Origin: Bifidobacterium dentium JCM 1195 = DSM 20436
Lineage (GTDB): Bacteria; Actinomycetota; Actinomycetes; Actinomycetales; Bifidobacteriaceae
Assembly: GCF_001042595.1 (NCBI RefSeq)
Contig: NZ_AP012326.1
Span: 1,426,001-1,490,000, forward strand
Length of the DNA stretch: 64,000 bases
Direction of reading: 5' to 3'
Shown: positions 17,596 through 28,604 of the stretch, piece by piece
Layout: each line of letters starts with the position of its first letter
Numbering within the stretch: position 1 is the first letter of the stretch
Notes under the pieces: generated by a model
The model's database searches: none
Told to the model about the DNA's origin: nothing
The model's input: only the letters and a program-made list of their open reading frames with translations
Made by a program: the position numbers and the translations under genes

Positions 17596-19401
17596 ATGAA
17601 CCGTAGGGAAATGAAGGCGCAGGCTAGGCATCAGCTGCGCAGGCAGTATTGGATGATCGTCGTAATCTGCCTGTTCGCCGCGTTTTTCGGAGTCGAATAC
17701 TCTTCATCGATGTGGGGCATCAACTTCGATCTCTCGTCCTTCACCGTCACCCAGCCCGGTAAGGGCTGGACCGATTCGAATCTGTCCGATGTGTTTCGGG
17801 ATTTCCTGCTCGGCAAGGAGGATGTCGCCCGCAAACGAGTCGAATTCAATCAGGAACAAATCGTCCGCACCGACACCAACGCCATGTTCGGCAGGTCCCG
17901 AGGGTTCTTCGCCTCCCTACTCAATTCGTTCTCATCGGGTGCGGTAATCGTATCCATCGCCGACGCGACGCGTTCCATCGTTCATGATGCCAGAATCGCA
18001 GTCATCGTACCGGTCATGGTTTCGATGGCCGTATTCTTATTCGTCTGGCTGTTCATCCAACAGACATACCGCATCGTGATGCGTCGCATGCTGCTTGAGG
18101 GACGCATCTATGGCAAAATTCCGGCGAGCCGGTTCCTTTACCCTCTGCATACACGACAATGGCCGCGCATGGCGTGGACCATGTTCGTGAAGAATACCGC
18201 TCTGCTGTTATGGTCGCTGACCATCATCGGCGGCATCGTCAAATACTATTCGTATTTTCTGGTGCCTTACATAGTCGCCGAAAACCCGACCATCGGCGCG
18301 CGCAAGGCCATCGACCTGTCCCGCCGCATGATGAGGGGACATAAGTGGGAATGCTTCGTGGCGCAGCTGACGTTCCTAGGCTGGTATCTGCTTGACATCG
18401 CGACCGTCGGTGTGAGCGGCATATTCTATTCCAACGGATATAGCGCGTCGTTCTTCACCGAATATTATGCATACCTGCGCGCACTCTCCAAGGAGCAAGG
18501 CATCGAGGGGACCGAACTGCTATGCGACATTCATCTGTTCGCCAAGGCCGATTCCGAGGAGATTCGGTCGTCTTATGCGGACGTGGCCGAAGCCGTCGAC
18601 CAAGTACGTTCCACCATGGTCGCTGCCGATAAGCCGTGTGGCTTCACAGGCTTTCTTTCCCAGTGGTTGGGCATTCGCACCATGCATTCCGACCAGGTGG
18701 CGCGCTATGAGGAATATCGGGAAGATTCCCGCCAGGTCCGCATCGGTCAGGAAATCCTTGACGGCATAGTCTATCCTGGGCGGCTCGCGCCGGCACCGAT
18801 GCCGTTTACCTTCCGCGAATCACGTACCATCAGCGCCGATCGCAGCTATTCGTTGGTGAATCTGGCCATGATGTTCTTCATCTTCTGTTTCGTTGGCTGG
18901 GTGTGGGAGGTAAGTCTCGCGTTCATTACCGAAGGTGCCTTCGTGAACCGAGGCACCCTGCATGGCCCTTGGCTGCCGATTTATGGCACCGGCGGCATCC
19001 TCATCCTGACACTGCTCAAGAGACTGCGTGACAGGCCCATGTTCGAATTCACCACCACCGTGGTGCTGTGCGGTGGTCTGGAGTATTTCTCGTCATGGTA
19101 TCTGGAGATGATGCACGGCGGCCGGCGCTGGTGGGACTATACCGGCTACTTCCTTAATCTCAATGGCAGGATCTGCGCCGAAGGACTGCTCACATTCGGC
19201 CTCGGAGGCTTGGCCATCGTATATCTGCTGGCACCGATGCTTGATAATCTGCTCAACCGGGTTGATGCGAAACGACTTGGGGTCATCGCCGTGCTGCTGT
19301 TGATCATCTATTGCGCGGACCAGTTGTACTCCGTAGAACATCCGAACATCGGCGCAGGCATCACCGATTATAAGGATTCCTTGACGGCGCAGGTTTCATG
19401 A
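17596..19401 (+). CDS. Membrane protein: DUF975 fused to a CmpB-type (PF06541-like) domain
   Basis: AGGAGG before the ATG at 17596 fixes the start; 601 residues. The N-terminal half (MNRREMKAQARHQLRRQYWM, then several membrane helices and AENPTIGARKAIDLSRRMMR) matches DUF975. After a cytoplasmic linker of about 100 residues a second membrane block begins (FCFVGWVWEVSLAFITEG, NRGTLHGPWLPIYGTGG, RRWWDYTGYFLNLNGRIC). This block is the hallmark of the so-called CmpB ABC permease family PF06541. No ATPase is next to it, so a transport role is unproven. It is convergent with a single-domain PF06541 protein. Confidence 0.85.
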   Translation: MNRREMKAQARHQLRRQYWMIVVICLFAAFFGVEYSSSMWGINFDLSSFTVTQPGKGWTDSNLSDVFRDFLLGKEDVARKRVEFNQEQIVRTDTNAMFGRSRGFFASLLNSFSSGAVIVSIADATRSIVHDARIAVIVPVMVSMAVFLFVWLFIQQTYRIVMRRMLLEGRIYGKIPASRFLYPLHTRQWPRMAWTMFVKNTALLLWSLTIIGGIVKYYSYFLVPYIVAENPTIGARKAIDLSRRMMRGHKWECFVAQLTFLGWYLLDIATVGVSGIFYSNGYSASFFTEYYAYLRALSKEQGIEGTELLCDIHLFAKADSEEIRSSYADVAEAVDQVRSTMVAADKPCGFTGFLSQWLGIRTMHSDQVARYEEYREDSRQVRIGQEILDGIVYPGRLAPAPMPFTFRESRTISADRSYSLVNLAMMFFIFCFVGWVWEVSLAFITEGAFVNRGTLHGPWLPIYGTGGILILTLLKRLRDRPMFEFTTTVVLCGGLEYFSSWYLEMMHGGRRWWDYTGYFLNLNGRICAEGLLTFGLGGLAIVYLLAPMLDNLLNRVDAKRLGVIAVLLLIIYCADQLYSVEHPNIGAGITDYKDSLTAQVS

Positions 19402-19423
19402 CCGGACGCTACGGATGGGACGT

Positions 19424-20206
19424 TCATTGGCGTCGACGCAGCATCTCACGCACGGTTTCCATGATTTTGCTGTATTTCGTGGATTCCGTCGATTTCATAT
19501 GGGGGAAGGCGCTGATCATGCGTCGTTGCTGTCTGTTGAGCATGGACATGGCGCTATTCTGCATCTTGGAGATGACCTCCTGCGATGATTCCGACCAGCC
19601 ACGTACCTTATCGACGAAGGCGTCCCTACCCCACTGCCAGGAATCACCGGCTTTCTCCGCATAGCTTTGGATGGCATCGCCGAATGCGGACAGACTTTCG
19701 CCCAGATCAACGATGCCCATCACGGTGACGCTGGTGTCGATGATGATCAGGATGGTGAATATCGAGCATAGCCAATGTACGACGGGCAACGGAATCATCA
19801 TCGTCCAAATGGCGACCTGAGGCTGGATGATGTCGATGATGGCCACGCCGGCAATGCCGAATACCAGCGCTCCCGGCAAACAGATACGTCCCTGCAGATT
19901 GAAACGGTAGTCACTGTAATCCCACCATCTCGCGTGGAACATCTTCTCCATGGCCCAGGAAGTGACGTATTCGAGTACGCTCGCTCCGATTGCGGAGATC
20001 AGGAAAATCATGATCGGATTATGCATATTGTGCAACAATGCGATCGCCAGTGCCGCGCCGGCTCCGTAAATCGGGCACAACGGGCCATTGAGGAAGCCGC
20101 GATTCACCAGCCGGCGTTCCATGACGGACACCAGAATCGATTCGTAGATCCAGCCGATGAAACTGTACAGTACGAACCAAAGGAAGAGATGCTCCAGCGC
20201 TAACAT
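19424..20206 (-). CDS. CmpB-type (PF06541-like) membrane protein
   Basis: This is a 260-residue protein with five or so hydrophobic segments. Residues 5-145 carry the family signature (FLWFVLYSFIGWIYES, NRGFLNGPLCPIYGAG, RWWDYSDYRFNLQGRICLPG). It is clearly a paralogue of the C-terminal domain of the convergent 601-residue protein. The C-terminal 80 residues are cytoplasmic and helical with many basic residues. I chose the ATG at 20204-20206, close to the first membrane segment; the ribosome site is weak. It lies 8 bases behind the HD-protein gene in the argH-HD-CmpB direction. Confidence 0.8.
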   Translation of the reverse strand: MLALEHLFLWFVLYSFIGWIYESILVSVMERRLVNRGFLNGPLCPIYGAGAALAIALLHNMHNPIMIFLISAIGASVLEYVTSWAMEKMFHARWWDYSDYRFNLQGRICLPGALVFGIAGVAIIDIIQPQVAIWTMMIPLPVVHWLCSIFTILIIIDTSVTVMGIVDLGESLSAFGDAIQSYAEKAGDSWQWGRDAFVDKVRGWSESSQEVISKMQNSAMSMLNRQQRRMISAFPHMKSTESTKYSKIMETVREMLRRRQ

Positions 20207-20213
20207 GCAAAGG

Positions 20214-20720
20214 TCATTCCCTGCAGTCCGGTTTCCCGGACTTCGGCTTGTTGAATCGTTCCATGGAGAAAGTCTCCCTAGTGGCACTGATCTTGTCGGC
20301 CATGGTGACCAGATATCCTTCGATGTATCGTGGCGGCCTCGGGGTCAGGGGGAACATGTGGTTCGCGATGCTGTCGCGTTCGACATGATTGAGACGGAAG
20401 TCACGAACGGCGTTGCGTACGGCGGTGTTGCCGTGGGTGAAGCCATGCAGACGATGCTCGCCATTGTCCCAATCATGCCAATCGTAAAGGAAGTAGTCGT
20501 GCAGCAGCGCGGCACGGATGAGCGAATGCAGATCGACCCTGTACCACAGGTGCAACCGGTCCGCCATCCACACGGCGAGGCAGGCTACGCGCACCGAATG
20601 CGCGAACGTGGTCACCACGCCGTGCTGATAGCAGCTCCTTTCGATCTGCATATGCTCATGTTCGAAAATCTCCCGGCCGTGTCTGTGGACCAGCCGTTGG
20701 ATCTGTATGCGAGTCAGCAT
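20214..20720 (-). CDS. HD domain phosphohydrolase
   Basis: This 168-residue soluble protein of the HD superfamily has metal ligands in FAHSVRVACLAVWMA near residue 40 and the HD pair in RAALLHDYFLYDWHDW near 70, followed by HGFTHGNTAVRNAV and MADKISATRE near 150. Such proteins hydrolyse phosphoesters of nucleotides or other small molecules; the substrate is unknown. Its ATG overlaps the TAA of argH (TAATG), so it is translated from the same message. Why it rides with arginine synthesis is unclear. Confidence 0.85.
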   Translation of the reverse strand: MLTRIQIQRLVHRHGREIFEHEHMQIERSCYQHGVVTTFAHSVRVACLAVWMADRLHLWYRVDLHSLIRAALLHDYFLYDWHDWDNGEHRLHGFTHGNTAVRNAVRDFRLNHVERDSIANHMFPLTPRPPRYIEGYLVTMADKISATRETFSMERFNKPKSGKPDCRE

Positions 20721-22201
20721 TATTTCAGCAAGGATTCCGGGGTCTTATAAGCCGGGCCATCGCTGACGGAGTTGGCGAAGGCGCGCAGGGATTCCACCGC
20801 GGTCTTGGCTGCGACGATCTGCTCGCGTACACGCAACGGAGATGTGCCTCCCTTGCCGTTGCGGGCGGATACGGAACCTTCCGTGGAGAGCACCTCGCGC
20901 ACCTGCGGTGCCTTGTCTGCCGGCAGGAAATCCTTGAACACCTCAATGAAGTCCTCGTCCGTCAGATCCCATAGTTCCTGACCGCGGTCTTCGGCGATCT
21001 TCACACAGGCACCGGAAAGTTCATGCGCGTGGCGGAATGGCACACCGTTCTTGACCAGCCACTCGGCGATGTCGGTGGCAAGGGCGAAACCGGTAGGAGC
21101 CTCGGCCTCCAGGCGCTCTGTATTGAAGGTCATGGTACCGATCATGCCGGTGAAGGCAGGTAGCAACACCTCAAGTGTGTCAACCTGGTCGAACACGGCT
21201 TCCTTGTCTTCCTGCAGGTCACGGGCGTAGGCCGTCGGCAGACCTTTCAGGGTGGCAAGCAGACCGGTCAGGTCGCCGATAAGTCGTCCGGACTTGCCTC
21301 GTGCGAGTTCCGCGATATCAGGATTCTTCTTCTGGGGCATAATCGAGGAACCGGTGGAATAGGCGTCGTCAAGACGGACGAAGGCGAATTCCTGGGTATT
21401 CCAGATGATGATTTCTTCGGACAGTCGGCTGATATCGACGCCGGTCATGGCCGCGATGAAAGCGAACTCCGCGACGAGGTCACGACTGGCGGTGCCGTCG
21501 ATGGAGTTGGCGGTCACCTTGGAGAAACCGAGCTCACGGGCCACCGCCACCGGTTCGAGACCAAGGGTGTTGCCGGCAAGGGCACCGGAACCGTACGGAC
21601 TGGCATCGATGCGCCCATCCCAATCGGCAAGACGCTCGACATCACGCAGCAACGGCCATACATGCGCCATGAGCTGATGGGCCAGTAGCACCGGCTGGGC
21701 ATGCTGCATGTGGGTGCGTCCCGGCATGACGGTGCGACCTGCTTTTTCGGACTGCTCGATCAGCGTCGCGGCAAGCCCGAGCAACATCTTGGCGATGACG
21801 CGGCTCTGTCGGCGCAGCCACATGCGAATCAGGGCGGCGATTTGGTCGTTCCGCGAACGGCCGGCGCGCAGTTTGCCGCCAAGTTCGTCGCCTGCGATTT
21901 CCAGCAGACCGCGCTCCAGTGCGGTAGCCTCGTCCTCGTCATCCTCGATCGGGGCAAAGGCACCGGAGTCAACACGACGCTGCAGCTCATCAAGGGAATC
22001 CTCCATGCGCTGCAATTCGTCGGCCGTCAGCAAACCGGCACGGCCGAGGGCACGGGCATGGGCACGCGATCCCGCAATGTCGTCATCGGCCAGACGCCAA
22101 TCGAACTGCGTGGACTTGCTCAGTCGAGCCAATTCCGGAGATGGGCCGGATGTGAAACGGCCTCCCCACAATGCAAGATGCTCAGTATTGTTTTCAGTCA
22201 T
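20720..22201 (-). CDS. argH: Argininosuccinate lyase
   Basis: This is the last step of arginine synthesis: it splits argininosuccinate into arginine and fumarate. The protein has the superfamily signature [15 protein letters not shown] near 290, the early [11 protein letters not shown] and the catalytic-region [10 protein letters not shown]. The start at 22199-22201 ([16 protein letters not shown]) follows AAGG and fits the family; the longer frame begins inside an inverted repeat. Length (493) is slightly above the usual 460. Transcribed with argG across a 140-base spacer that contains a 21-bp inverted repeat. Confidence 0.97.
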   Translation of the reverse strand: MTENNTEHLALWGGRFTSGPSPELARLSKSTQFDWRLADDDIAGSRAHARALGRAGLLTADELQRMEDSLDELQRRVDSGAFAPIEDDEDEATALERGLLEIAGDELGGKLRAGRSRNDQIAALIRMWLRRQSRVIAKMLLGLAATLIEQSEKAGRTVMPGRTHMQHAQPVLLAHQLMAHVWPLLRDVERLADWDGRIDASPYGSGALAGNTLGLEPVAVARELGFSKVTANSIDGTASRDLVAEFAFIAAMTGVDISRLSEEIIIWNTQEFAFVRLDDAYSTGSSIMPQKKNPDIAELARGKSGRLIGDLTGLLATLKGLPTAYARDLQEDKEAVFDQVDTLEVLLPAFTGMIGTMTFNTERLEAEAPTGFALATDIAEWLVKNGVPFRHAHELSGACVKIAEDRGQELWDLTDEDFIEVFKDFLPADKAPQVREVLSTEGSVSARNGKGGTSPLRVREQIVAAKTAVESLRAFANSVSDGPAYKTPESLLK

Positions 22202-22222
22202 AGCTACATACCTTACACATAA

Positions 22223-22331
22223 GGCTCCCACCGATGGAGCTGTCGGCCACAACCGACCGGAGATGACCGCCTTTCGAGGCATTCAGCCATCCTCAGCCAC
22301 ATTGTGCATGACAGCTCCATCGGTGGGAGCC
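22223..22331. repeat. 21-bp perfect inverted repeat between argG and argH
   Basis: Positions 22223-22243 and 22311-22331 are exact reverse complements with a 67-base spacer. The element fills most of the argG-argH gap. It can fold into a long hairpin in the argG-argH message, either as a partial terminator or processing signal that lowers argH expression, or it may be a small inserted element. No target duplication is obvious. No T-run follows either arm. Confidence 0.8.
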
Positions 22332-22341
22332 TGAAACCCGA

Positions 22342-23580
22342 TTACTCGACGGTGTTGTCCGGAACTTCGATGCCGTTGCCGAACTTGACATCACGGGTCG
22401 CGGCCACACGGCTCGGCAGTCCGTAGATATCGATGAAGCCGTTGGAGGACTTCTGGTCGAAGCTATCGCCGGAATCATAGGTGGCCAGATTGTAGTCATA
22501 CAGCGAGGTGTCGGAGCGACGACCGGTCACCACTGCACGACCACCATGCAGAATCATGCGAATCTCACCGGAAACGTACTTCTGGGTGTCTTCGATGAAG
22601 GCGTTCAGGGACTGCGTCGCCGGGGAGAACCACTGTGCGTCATAGACCAGTTCGGCCCAGCGCTTGTCGATATCGCGCTTGATGCGGTGCTGTTCGCGCT
22701 CGAGGCAGCAGTTCTCCAGCTCCTGATGGGCGGTGATCAAGGCCACGGCACCCGGAGCCTCGTATAGCTCGCGGGACTTGATGCCAACCAGACGATCCTC
22801 AATCAGGTCGATTCGTCCGATGCCCTGGGCGCCTGCGCGGCGGTTCATCTCTTCGATGGCCTGCAACGGGGTCACATCGTGGCCGTCGATCTTGACCGGC
22901 ACGCCCTGCTTGAATTCGATGACGACCTCATCCTCGACCGGCGGGAATGCCGGATCGTCGGTGTAGGAGTAGCAATCCTTGGTCGGACCGTTCCACGGAT
23001 CCTCGAGGAAGCCGGTCTCGATGGCGCGGCCCCATACGTTCTGATCGATGGAGAACGGGCTCTTCTCGGTCTGCACGATAGGCAGCTGGTGCTCCTTGGC
23101 GAATGCGATCTCGACATCACGGGTCAGGGACAGATCACGAATCGGGCTGATGGCCTTCAGGGTCGGGTCGATGGAAGCGATGGACACCTCAAAACGCACC
23201 TGATCGTTGCCCTTGCCGGTGCAACCATGGGAGATCGTATCGGCTCCGAACTGGTGGGCGGCACGCACAAGATGCTTGGAGATGAGCGGACGGGAGATGG
23301 CGGAGACCAGCGGGTACACGCCTTCGTACATGGCGTTGGCCTTCAGGGCCTTCATGCAGTATTCGTCGGCAAACTCGTCACGGGCATCAACCACATAGGC
23401 TTCGACGGCGCCACAGGCCAGAGCACGTTGCTTGATGGTTTCAAGGCTTTCGCCGCCCTGACCGACGTCAAGGGACACGGCCACGACATCCTTGCCGGTA
23501 CGTTCCTTCAGGTATGAAATGGCGACGGAGGTATCCAGACCACCGGAGTACGCCAGTACAAGACGATTCTGATCGCTCAT
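22342..23580 (-). CDS. argG: Argininosuccinate synthase
   Basis: This enzyme joins citrulline and aspartate with ATP. The P-loop-like pyrophosphatase motif [16 protein letters not shown] begins at residue 7. [14 protein letters not shown] and [11 protein letters not shown] further on are family typical. Length 412 is normal. GAAAGGGA precedes the ATG at 23578-23580. It is separated from argR by a 95-base gap that carries its own ArgR box, so argG-argH can be transcribed independently of the argC-argR run. Confidence 0.97.
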   Translation of the reverse strand: MSDQNRLVLAYSGGLDTSVAISYLKERTGKDVVAVSLDVGQGGESLETIKQRALACGAVEAYVVDARDEFADEYCMKALKANAMYEGVYPLVSAISRPLISKHLVRAAHQFGADTISHGCTGKGNDQVRFEVSIASIDPTLKAISPIRDLSLTRDVEIAFAKEHQLPIVQTEKSPFSIDQNVWGRAIETGFLEDPWNGPTKDCYSYTDDPAFPPVEDEVVIEFKQGVPVKIDGHDVTPLQAIEEMNRRAGAQGIGRIDLIEDRLVGIKSRELYEAPGAVALITAHQELENCCLEREQHRIKRDIDKRWAELVYDAQWFSPATQSLNAFIEDTQKYVSGEIRMILHGGRAVVTGRRSDTSLYDYNLATYDSGDSFDQKSSNGFIDIYGLPSRVAATRDVKFGNGIEVPDNTVE

Positions 23581-23629
23581 GGTTTCCCTTTCTTGCATCA
23601 AATGTTATTCAGCAGTATATGCATTGCTC

Positions 23630-23643
23630 TGTATATTTATGCA
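23630..23643 (-). promoter_or_regulatory. ArgR (ARG) box upstream of argG
   Basis: TGTATATTTATGCA fits the ARG-box pattern TGNATWWWWATNCA at all defined positions. It lies 50 bases upstream of the argG start. On the coding strand AGTATA at 23614-23619 reads TATACT, a possible -10, placing the box over the -35 area, as expected for repression. A second, degenerate half lies around 23613-23624. Confidence 0.75.
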
Positions 23644-23675
23644 TATATGGTGAGTCGTGTCCACTATATGGTTAT

Positions 23676-24194
23676 TCACCCCTTCGACACGACGTCAAGC
23701 AGCCATTGCGCACGTTGCTTCGCACCGTGATCATCGGCGCAGATCACCATAACGGTGTCATCTCCGGCGATGGTGCCAAGCACCCCTTCTATCGGTTGCC
23801 TGTCGATGACGCTGGCCACATATTGCGCCGCTCCAGAAGGTGTGTGCACTACGACAAGGTTACGTGCGGCCGCCACCGAAGTGACCAGGCCGGATAGCAC
23901 CCGGCTGATCTGCTGTTCGGCCTTGGCATCCGGATTGGCCGCGGATCCCTCATCGGGCTGCTTCACACCGATGGCATAGGCTACGGTCCCATCGGACAGC
24001 CTGGTTTTCGTCGCATGGATCTCGTCCAGATCTCGGCTCAAGGTCGCTTGCGTCACCGCAATCCCCTGATTCGCGAGAATGTCGGACAGTTGGGATTGCG
24101 AAGTGACGATACGCGTGAGTAGCGCCTGCTCGATGGCACTCAGTCGAGCGGCACGAGTGGCAGGACGCTGCAACGCGGGGGTGTGATCAGTCAT
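23676..24194 (-). CDS. argR: Arginine repressor
   Basis: This hexameric repressor senses arginine. The winged helix N-terminal domain ([36 protein letters not shown]) occupies residues 20-75. The C-terminal oligomerisation and arginine-binding domain contains [17 protein letters not shown] and [13 protein letters not shown] with the Asp residues that bind arginine near 145. It overlaps argF by one base. Encoded inside its own regulon; ARG boxes lie upstream of argC and argG. Confidence 0.96.
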   Translation of the reverse strand: MTDHTPALQRPATRAARLSAIEQALLTRIVTSQSQLSDILANQGIAVTQATLSRDLDEIHATKTRLSDGTVAYAIGVKQPDEGSAANPDAKAEQQISRVLSGLVTSVAAARNLVVVHTPSGAAQYVASVIDRQPIEGVLGTIAGDDTVMVICADDHGAKQRAQWLLDVVSKG

Positions 24195-25162
24195 CAGACC
24201 AGCAGGCTTTCATCGCCACGGGCCTTGCCAGCCAGCCAAGTCAGCAGCGCCTTCTGCGCGTGCAAACGGTTTCCGGCCTCATCCCAAACCACGGACTGAG
24301 CGCCGTCGATGACCTCAGCGGTGACTTCCTTGCCTCGGTAAGCCGGCAGGCAGTGCTGGAAGATCGCATCCGGCTTGGCGAAGGCCATGAGCTCAGCGTT
24401 CACCTGATAATCCCAGAAGGGCTTGGAACGAATGGCATACTCGGCTTCCTCACCCATGGAAACCCAGGTATCGGTGAACACGCAGTCGGCATCGGCCACG
24501 GCTTCCTTCGGATCGGTGGTCACGAGGATGGATCCGCCGGTTTCGGAGGCAATGGCCTGCGCGTCGGCCACGATTCGCGAATCGGGCAGGTACCCATTCG
24601 GACCGGCCACGCGCACGTTCATACCCGCCACGGCACCGCCAAGCAGGTAGGAGTTCGCCATGTTGTTGGCGGCATCTCCCAAGTAGGCAATGGTCTGGTT
24701 CTTCAGATTGTCAACGCCGCCACGATGTTCGGCGATGGTTTGGAAATCCGCGAGAATCTGGCATGGGTGGAACTCGTCAGTCAGAGCGTTGACCACCGGA
24801 TGGGTGGAGTATTCGGCCATCTCCTCGACCCTATCCTGCCCAAACGTGCGCCAGACCACGCCATAGGCCATGCGGTCGAGCACGCGTGCGGTATCGGCGA
24901 CGGGCTCACCTCGGCCCAGCTGGGAACCGGACTTATCGATGACCAGCGGATAACCACCAAGCTCGGCGACGCCGATGGAGAAGCTGGAACGGGTACGCGT
25001 GCTGGGTTTATCGAACAGTACGGCGATGCCCTGCGGACCGGCGAACGGCTGGTGGTAGAAACGATTCTTGTGGAACTTGATGGCCAGTTCCAGCACCTGC
25101 TTCTGTTCTCCGTGGTTCAAGTCGTCGTCACGTAGCATGTGGCGCAGTTCCGGGGTTGCCAT
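24194..25162 (-). CDS. argF: Ornithine carbamoyltransferase
   Basis: It makes citrulline from ornithine and carbamoyl phosphate. Signatures are [20 protein letters not shown] (carbamoyl phosphate site), [12 protein letters not shown] and [13 protein letters not shown] near the C-terminus. The start at 25160-25162 ([10 protein letters not shown]) follows AGGAGG; five upstream codons in the open frame overlap that site. Length 322 is typical. It sits in the argD-argF-argR run. Confidence 0.97.
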   Translation of the reverse strand: MATPELRHMLRDDDLNHGEQKQVLELAIKFHKNRFYHQPFAGPQGIAVLFDKPSTRTRSSFSIGVAELGGYPLVIDKSGSQLGRGEPVADTARVLDRMAYGVVWRTFGQDRVEEMAEYSTHPVVNALTDEFHPCQILADFQTIAEHRGGVDNLKNQTIAYLGDAANNMANSYLLGGAVAGMNVRVAGPNGYLPDSRIVADAQAIASETGGSILVTTDPKEAVADADCVFTDTWVSMGEEAEYAIRSKPFWDYQVNAELMAFAKPDAIFQHCLPAYRGKEVTAEVIDGAQSVVWDEAGNRLHAQKALLTWLAGKARGDESLLV

Positions 25163-25180
25163 ATGGCCTCCTTTCAAATA

Positions 25181-26476
25181 TTAATCGTTGGGTAGATCGG
25201 CGGGAATCCGGGCGAGGATGGATATGGCCCGGTCGACGTCCCGTTCGGTGACGACCAGCGGCGGAGCGAAGCGCAGTGCATTCGGAGCCACGGCATTCAC
25301 GATGAGACCGTGCTCAAGCGCCCAGTTCATGGCGGCATGGGAACATGGGTGAGACAGTTCCGCCGCATCCAGCAGGCCACGGCCACGCACCGATACGAAC
25401 AGCGGATTACCGCAGGACATGATGCCGTTGCGCAACTGCTCACCTCGCGCTTCGGCATTCGCCACCAAATGTTCTTGTTCAATGACGTCCAATGTGGCTA
25501 AGGCCGCGGAGGCGCCCAAGGGATTGCCCGCAAATGTGGAGCCATGCGAACCGGGGGTGAACAATGCCGAAAGCTTGGCGCCGAAGGCGATCATGCCACC
25601 CATCGGGAAGCCGCCGCCCACGCCCTTGGCGAAGGTGACGATATCAGGAATAACTCCGCCGGAAAGATCCTCACGTTGGAAGGCGAACCAGGAGCCGGTA
25701 CGGCCGATGCCGGTCTGCACCTCATCGATGATGAGCAGGGCACCGTGGTCATCGCACAGTTGGCGTGCCCTCTTCACATAATCGGATCCGACCGGACGCA
25801 CGCCGGCCTCACCTTGGATTAGTTCCATGATGACCGCCGCGACCGGGCCCTTGCCATGGTGTCCCTGTCCCGTTTCGGCGAAGGCATCCTGCAATGCGCA
25901 GGGATCGCCGGCCTCAACGAATTCGATATTCGGGATAAGCGGCTCAAAAGGGGTACGAATGGCCGGTTTCCAGGTTGCGGAAAGCGCGCCCAAAGTACGG
26001 CCGTGGAAACCATGGGTCAGGGCGATGATACGTGCCGGCTTTCCTCCGATCGACGGCGATGCGCCCGGCAGGGTGCGACCATACAGTTTGGCAAGCTTCA
26101 AAGCCGCCTCATTGCCTTCGGCTCCGGAATTTCCGAAGTACACGTGGGAGCCATCCGGGGCTCCGGCCAGCTCAACGAGCTTGGCCGCAAGCCTGATCTG
26201 CGGTTCGGTGGCGAAGTAGTTGCTCACATGCGCGGCCTTGGCCGCCTGTTCGCTGACTGCCTTGACCCACTTCGGGTGGGCGTAGCCGAGCGCATTCACG
26301 GCGATGCCCGCCAGAAAATCGAGATACTCATTGCCGTCGACGTCCCAGATGCGGGCGCCTTCGCCATGATCCATCACGCGTAACGGAGTACCGAACACGT
26401 TCATATGCACCTGGGAGTATTCCCCCAGCCATTTCGCGTCTTCACTTCCCAACGCTTCCAGTTGTTCAGTTGCCAT
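25181..26476 (-). CDS. argD: Acetylornithine aminotransferase
   Basis: This is a PLP-dependent class III aminotransferase. It has [18 protein letters not shown] near 117, the Asp that contacts PLP in [15 protein letters not shown] near 247, and the Schiff-base Lys in [16 protein letters not shown] near 277. At 431 residues it is slightly longer than average. The start overlaps the end of argB by 11 bases, showing tight coupling. It converts N-acetylglutamate semialdehyde to N-acetylornithine. Confidence 0.97.
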   Translation of the reverse strand: MATEQLEALGSEDAKWLGEYSQVHMNVFGTPLRVMDHGEGARIWDVDGNEYLDFLAGIAVNALGYAHPKWVKAVSEQAAKAAHVSNYFATEPQIRLAAKLVELAGAPDGSHVYFGNSGAEGNEAALKLAKLYGRTLPGASPSIGGKPARIIALTHGFHGRTLGALSATWKPAIRTPFEPLIPNIEFVEAGDPCALQDAFAETGQGHHGKGPVAAVIMELIQGEAGVRPVGSDYVKRARQLCDDHGALLIIDEVQTGIGRTGSWFAFQREDLSGGVIPDIVTFAKGVGGGFPMGGMIAFGAKLSALFTPGSHGSTFAGNPLGASAALATLDVIEQEHLVANAEARGEQLRNGIMSCGNPLFVSVRGRGLLDAAELSHPCSHAAMNWALEHGLIVNAVAPNALRFAPPLVVTERDVDRAISILARIPADLPND

Positions 26477-27422
26477 AAGAGCTCCTCATTTCGACGCCGT
26501 CCTCGGGGACGACCATGGTTCCGATGCCGGCGGAGGTAAAAATCTCATTCAGTATAGAATGCGGCTTACGACCATCGATGATGTGGGCACGTGGGACGCC
26601 ACCATCGAGGGCGCGCACGCAGGCCTCCATCTTCGGACGCATACCGCTTTCCAAATCGGGCAGCATATCGCGCAGGTTCTCCACACCGATGCGCCCGATC
26701 AGGGAATCACGATCGGGCCAGTCGGCATACAGTCCATCGACATCGGTGAGAATCACCAGCTTGCTGGCACCCAATGCCGCGGCCAACGCGGCTGCTGCGG
26801 AATCGGCATTCACATTCAGCACTTCAGTGGCATCATCCTCATTCGGGGCCACCGAGGAAACCACCGGAATGCGTCCGGCGTTGATCAGATCCTCCACGGC
26901 GGAGGCATCGACGCTCACCACATCGCCGACCAGCCCGATATCGGTAGGTTCACCGTCGATCATGGGCTTACGTTGCATGGCGGAGAACAAGGCACCATCC
27001 TCACCGGACAGGCCAACCGCGAACGGACCGTGCGAGTTGATCAGTCCGACGAGATCGCGGGAAACCTTGCCCGTCAACACCATGCGTACCACATCCATGG
27101 CTTCCGGAGTGGTGACGCGCAGACCACCCTTGAATTCCGATTTGATGCCCAACGCCTTGAGCATCTGGGAAATCTGCGGACCGCCTCCATGCACCACGAT
27201 CGGATGCAATCCCACCTGACGCAGGAATACCATGTCCTCTGCGAAACACTGTTTGAGGTGGTCATCGATCATTGCGTTGCCGCCATACTTGACGACGATG
27301 CGCTGTCCGGCGAATTCCTCGAGCCACGGCAACGCTTCGATCAGCACTTCGGCCTTCTGGTCGGCGCGCAAATCGGTATGCACATCGAAATGGAAACCGG
27401 GTCCCTTGAGTTCTGTTGTCAT
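26466..27422 (-). CDS. argB: Acetylglutamate kinase
   Basis: This amino acid kinase family member phosphorylates N-acetylglutamate. It has [15 protein letters not shown] near 43, [16 protein letters not shown] near 78 and the C-terminal [18 protein letters not shown]. The N-terminal extension of about 25 residues before the kinase core is the type found in arginine-inhibited hexameric enzymes, so feedback control by arginine is likely (inference). 318 residues. It starts 9 bases after argJ. Confidence 0.97.
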   Translation of the reverse strand: MTTELKGPGFHFDVHTDLRADQKAEVLIEALPWLEEFAGQRIVVKYGGNAMIDDHLKQCFAEDMVFLRQVGLHPIVVHGGGPQISQMLKALGIKSEFKGGLRVTTPEAMDVVRMVLTGKVSRDLVGLINSHGPFAVGLSGEDGALFSAMQRKPMIDGEPTDIGLVGDVVSVDASAVEDLINAGRIPVVSSVAPNEDDATEVLNVNADSAAAALAAALGASKLVILTDVDGLYADWPDRDSLIGRIGVENLRDMLPDLESGMRPKMEACVRALDGGVPRAHIIDGRKPHSILNEIFTSAGIGTMVVPEDGVEMRSSYGN

Positions 27423-27431
27423 TGCCTGTGT

Positions 27432-28604
27432 TCAGCTTTCATAGTCAGCATTGATATGCACGTATTCGTGGGTCAGATCGTCGGTCCAGACGCTCGCTTC
27501 GGCATCGCCCTCGTTGAGGTCAATGTCAATATGCACCTCACGCGGCGTCATATCGACCTCGGAACGATCACGTCCGGCCCCACCGTTTTCGCAAATACGT
27601 ACGCCATTGACGTCCACCGTGACCTTTTCGGCATCAAATGGCGCATCCTCCGGGGAAACCGTGCCCAGAGAACTCAGGATTCGTCCCCAGTTCGGATCGT
27701 TGCCCGCGATGGCGCACTTCAGCAGATTGGAGGCCGCTACGGCACGGCCGCATGCCAATGCCGCGTCCTCGGTGGTGGCTCCGGTGACCTTGACGCGAAT
27801 GTCATGGCTCGCACCTTCACCGTCGCCGACGATCTGGCGCGCCAACGATGCGGTGGCCTTGGCCACGAGATCGTTGAACTCGTCCGGATCCGGCTCCACG
27901 CCGGAAGCACCAGAGGCCAGCAGCAGCACGGTGTCGTTGGTGGACATGCAGCCATCCACGTCAATACGGTTGAACGACATCTCCACGCCTGCGTTCAGTG
28001 CAGCCTGAAGCTGACCTGCATTCACCACGGCATCGGTGGTGATGACGCACAGCATCGTGGCCAGCTGCGGAGCGATCATGCCCGATCCTTTGACCATGCC
28101 TCCGACGCGAAAACCGGTGGAGCCTTCCAGCTCGACGGTCTTCGGCTTGGTGTCGGTGGTCATGATCGCATAAGAGGCGTTCTCTCCGGCCTCGACGCTA
28201 TCGGACAGTGCGGCGAATGCGGCCTCCGTACCGGAAAGTACGTGGTCGAGAGGCAACAGTTCGCCGATAAGGCCGGTGGAGCATACCGCGACATCGTTTG
28301 CGGATGCGCCCAGCAGCTCGGCGACCTTTTCAGCAGTGGCTTGGGACTGCTCATAGCCCGGCTTGCCGGTGCAGGCATTGGCTCCGCCCGAATTGAGAAT
28401 CACCGCTTTGACATGGCCATCGGCAACGACCTTGCGGGACCACTGCACCGGAGCCGCACAGAAACGGTTCGTCGTGAATACGGCAGCCGCCGCATCCAAC
28501 GGACCGTTGTTGACCACCAAGGCCATATCCTTCTTACCCTCGACGGCGGAAATGCCAGCAGCCACACCGGCCGCGGAGAATCCTTGTGCAAACGTTACAC
28601 TCAT
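27432..28604 (-). CDS. argJ: Bifunctional ornithine acetyltransferase / N-acetylglutamate synthase
   Basis: ArgJ recycles the acetyl group from N-acetylornithine to glutamate. The self-cleavage site lies in KGSGMIAPQLATMLCVITT near residue 180; the Thr after the Ala becomes the nucleophile of the beta chain. 390 residues is normal. The presence of ArgJ and the absence of argE or argA here indicate the cyclic acetyl pathway. Its ATG overlaps the argC stop by 4 bases. Confidence 0.97.
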   Translation of the reverse strand: MSVTFAQGFSAAGVAAGISAVEGKKDMALVVNNGPLDAAAAVFTTNRFCAAPVQWSRKVVADGHVKAVILNSGGANACTGKPGYEQSQATAEKVAELLGASANDVAVCSTGLIGELLPLDHVLSGTEAAFAALSDSVEAGENASYAIMTTDTKPKTVELEGSTGFRVGGMVKGSGMIAPQLATMLCVITTDAVVNAGQLQAALNAGVEMSFNRIDVDGCMSTNDTVLLLASGASGVEPDPDEFNDLVAKATASLARQIVGDGEGASHDIRVKVTGATTEDAALACGRAVAASNLLKCAIAGNDPNWGRILSSLGTVSPEDAPFDAEKVTVDVNGVRICENGGAGRDRSEVDMTPREVHIDIDLNEGDAEASVWTDDLTHEYVHINADYES

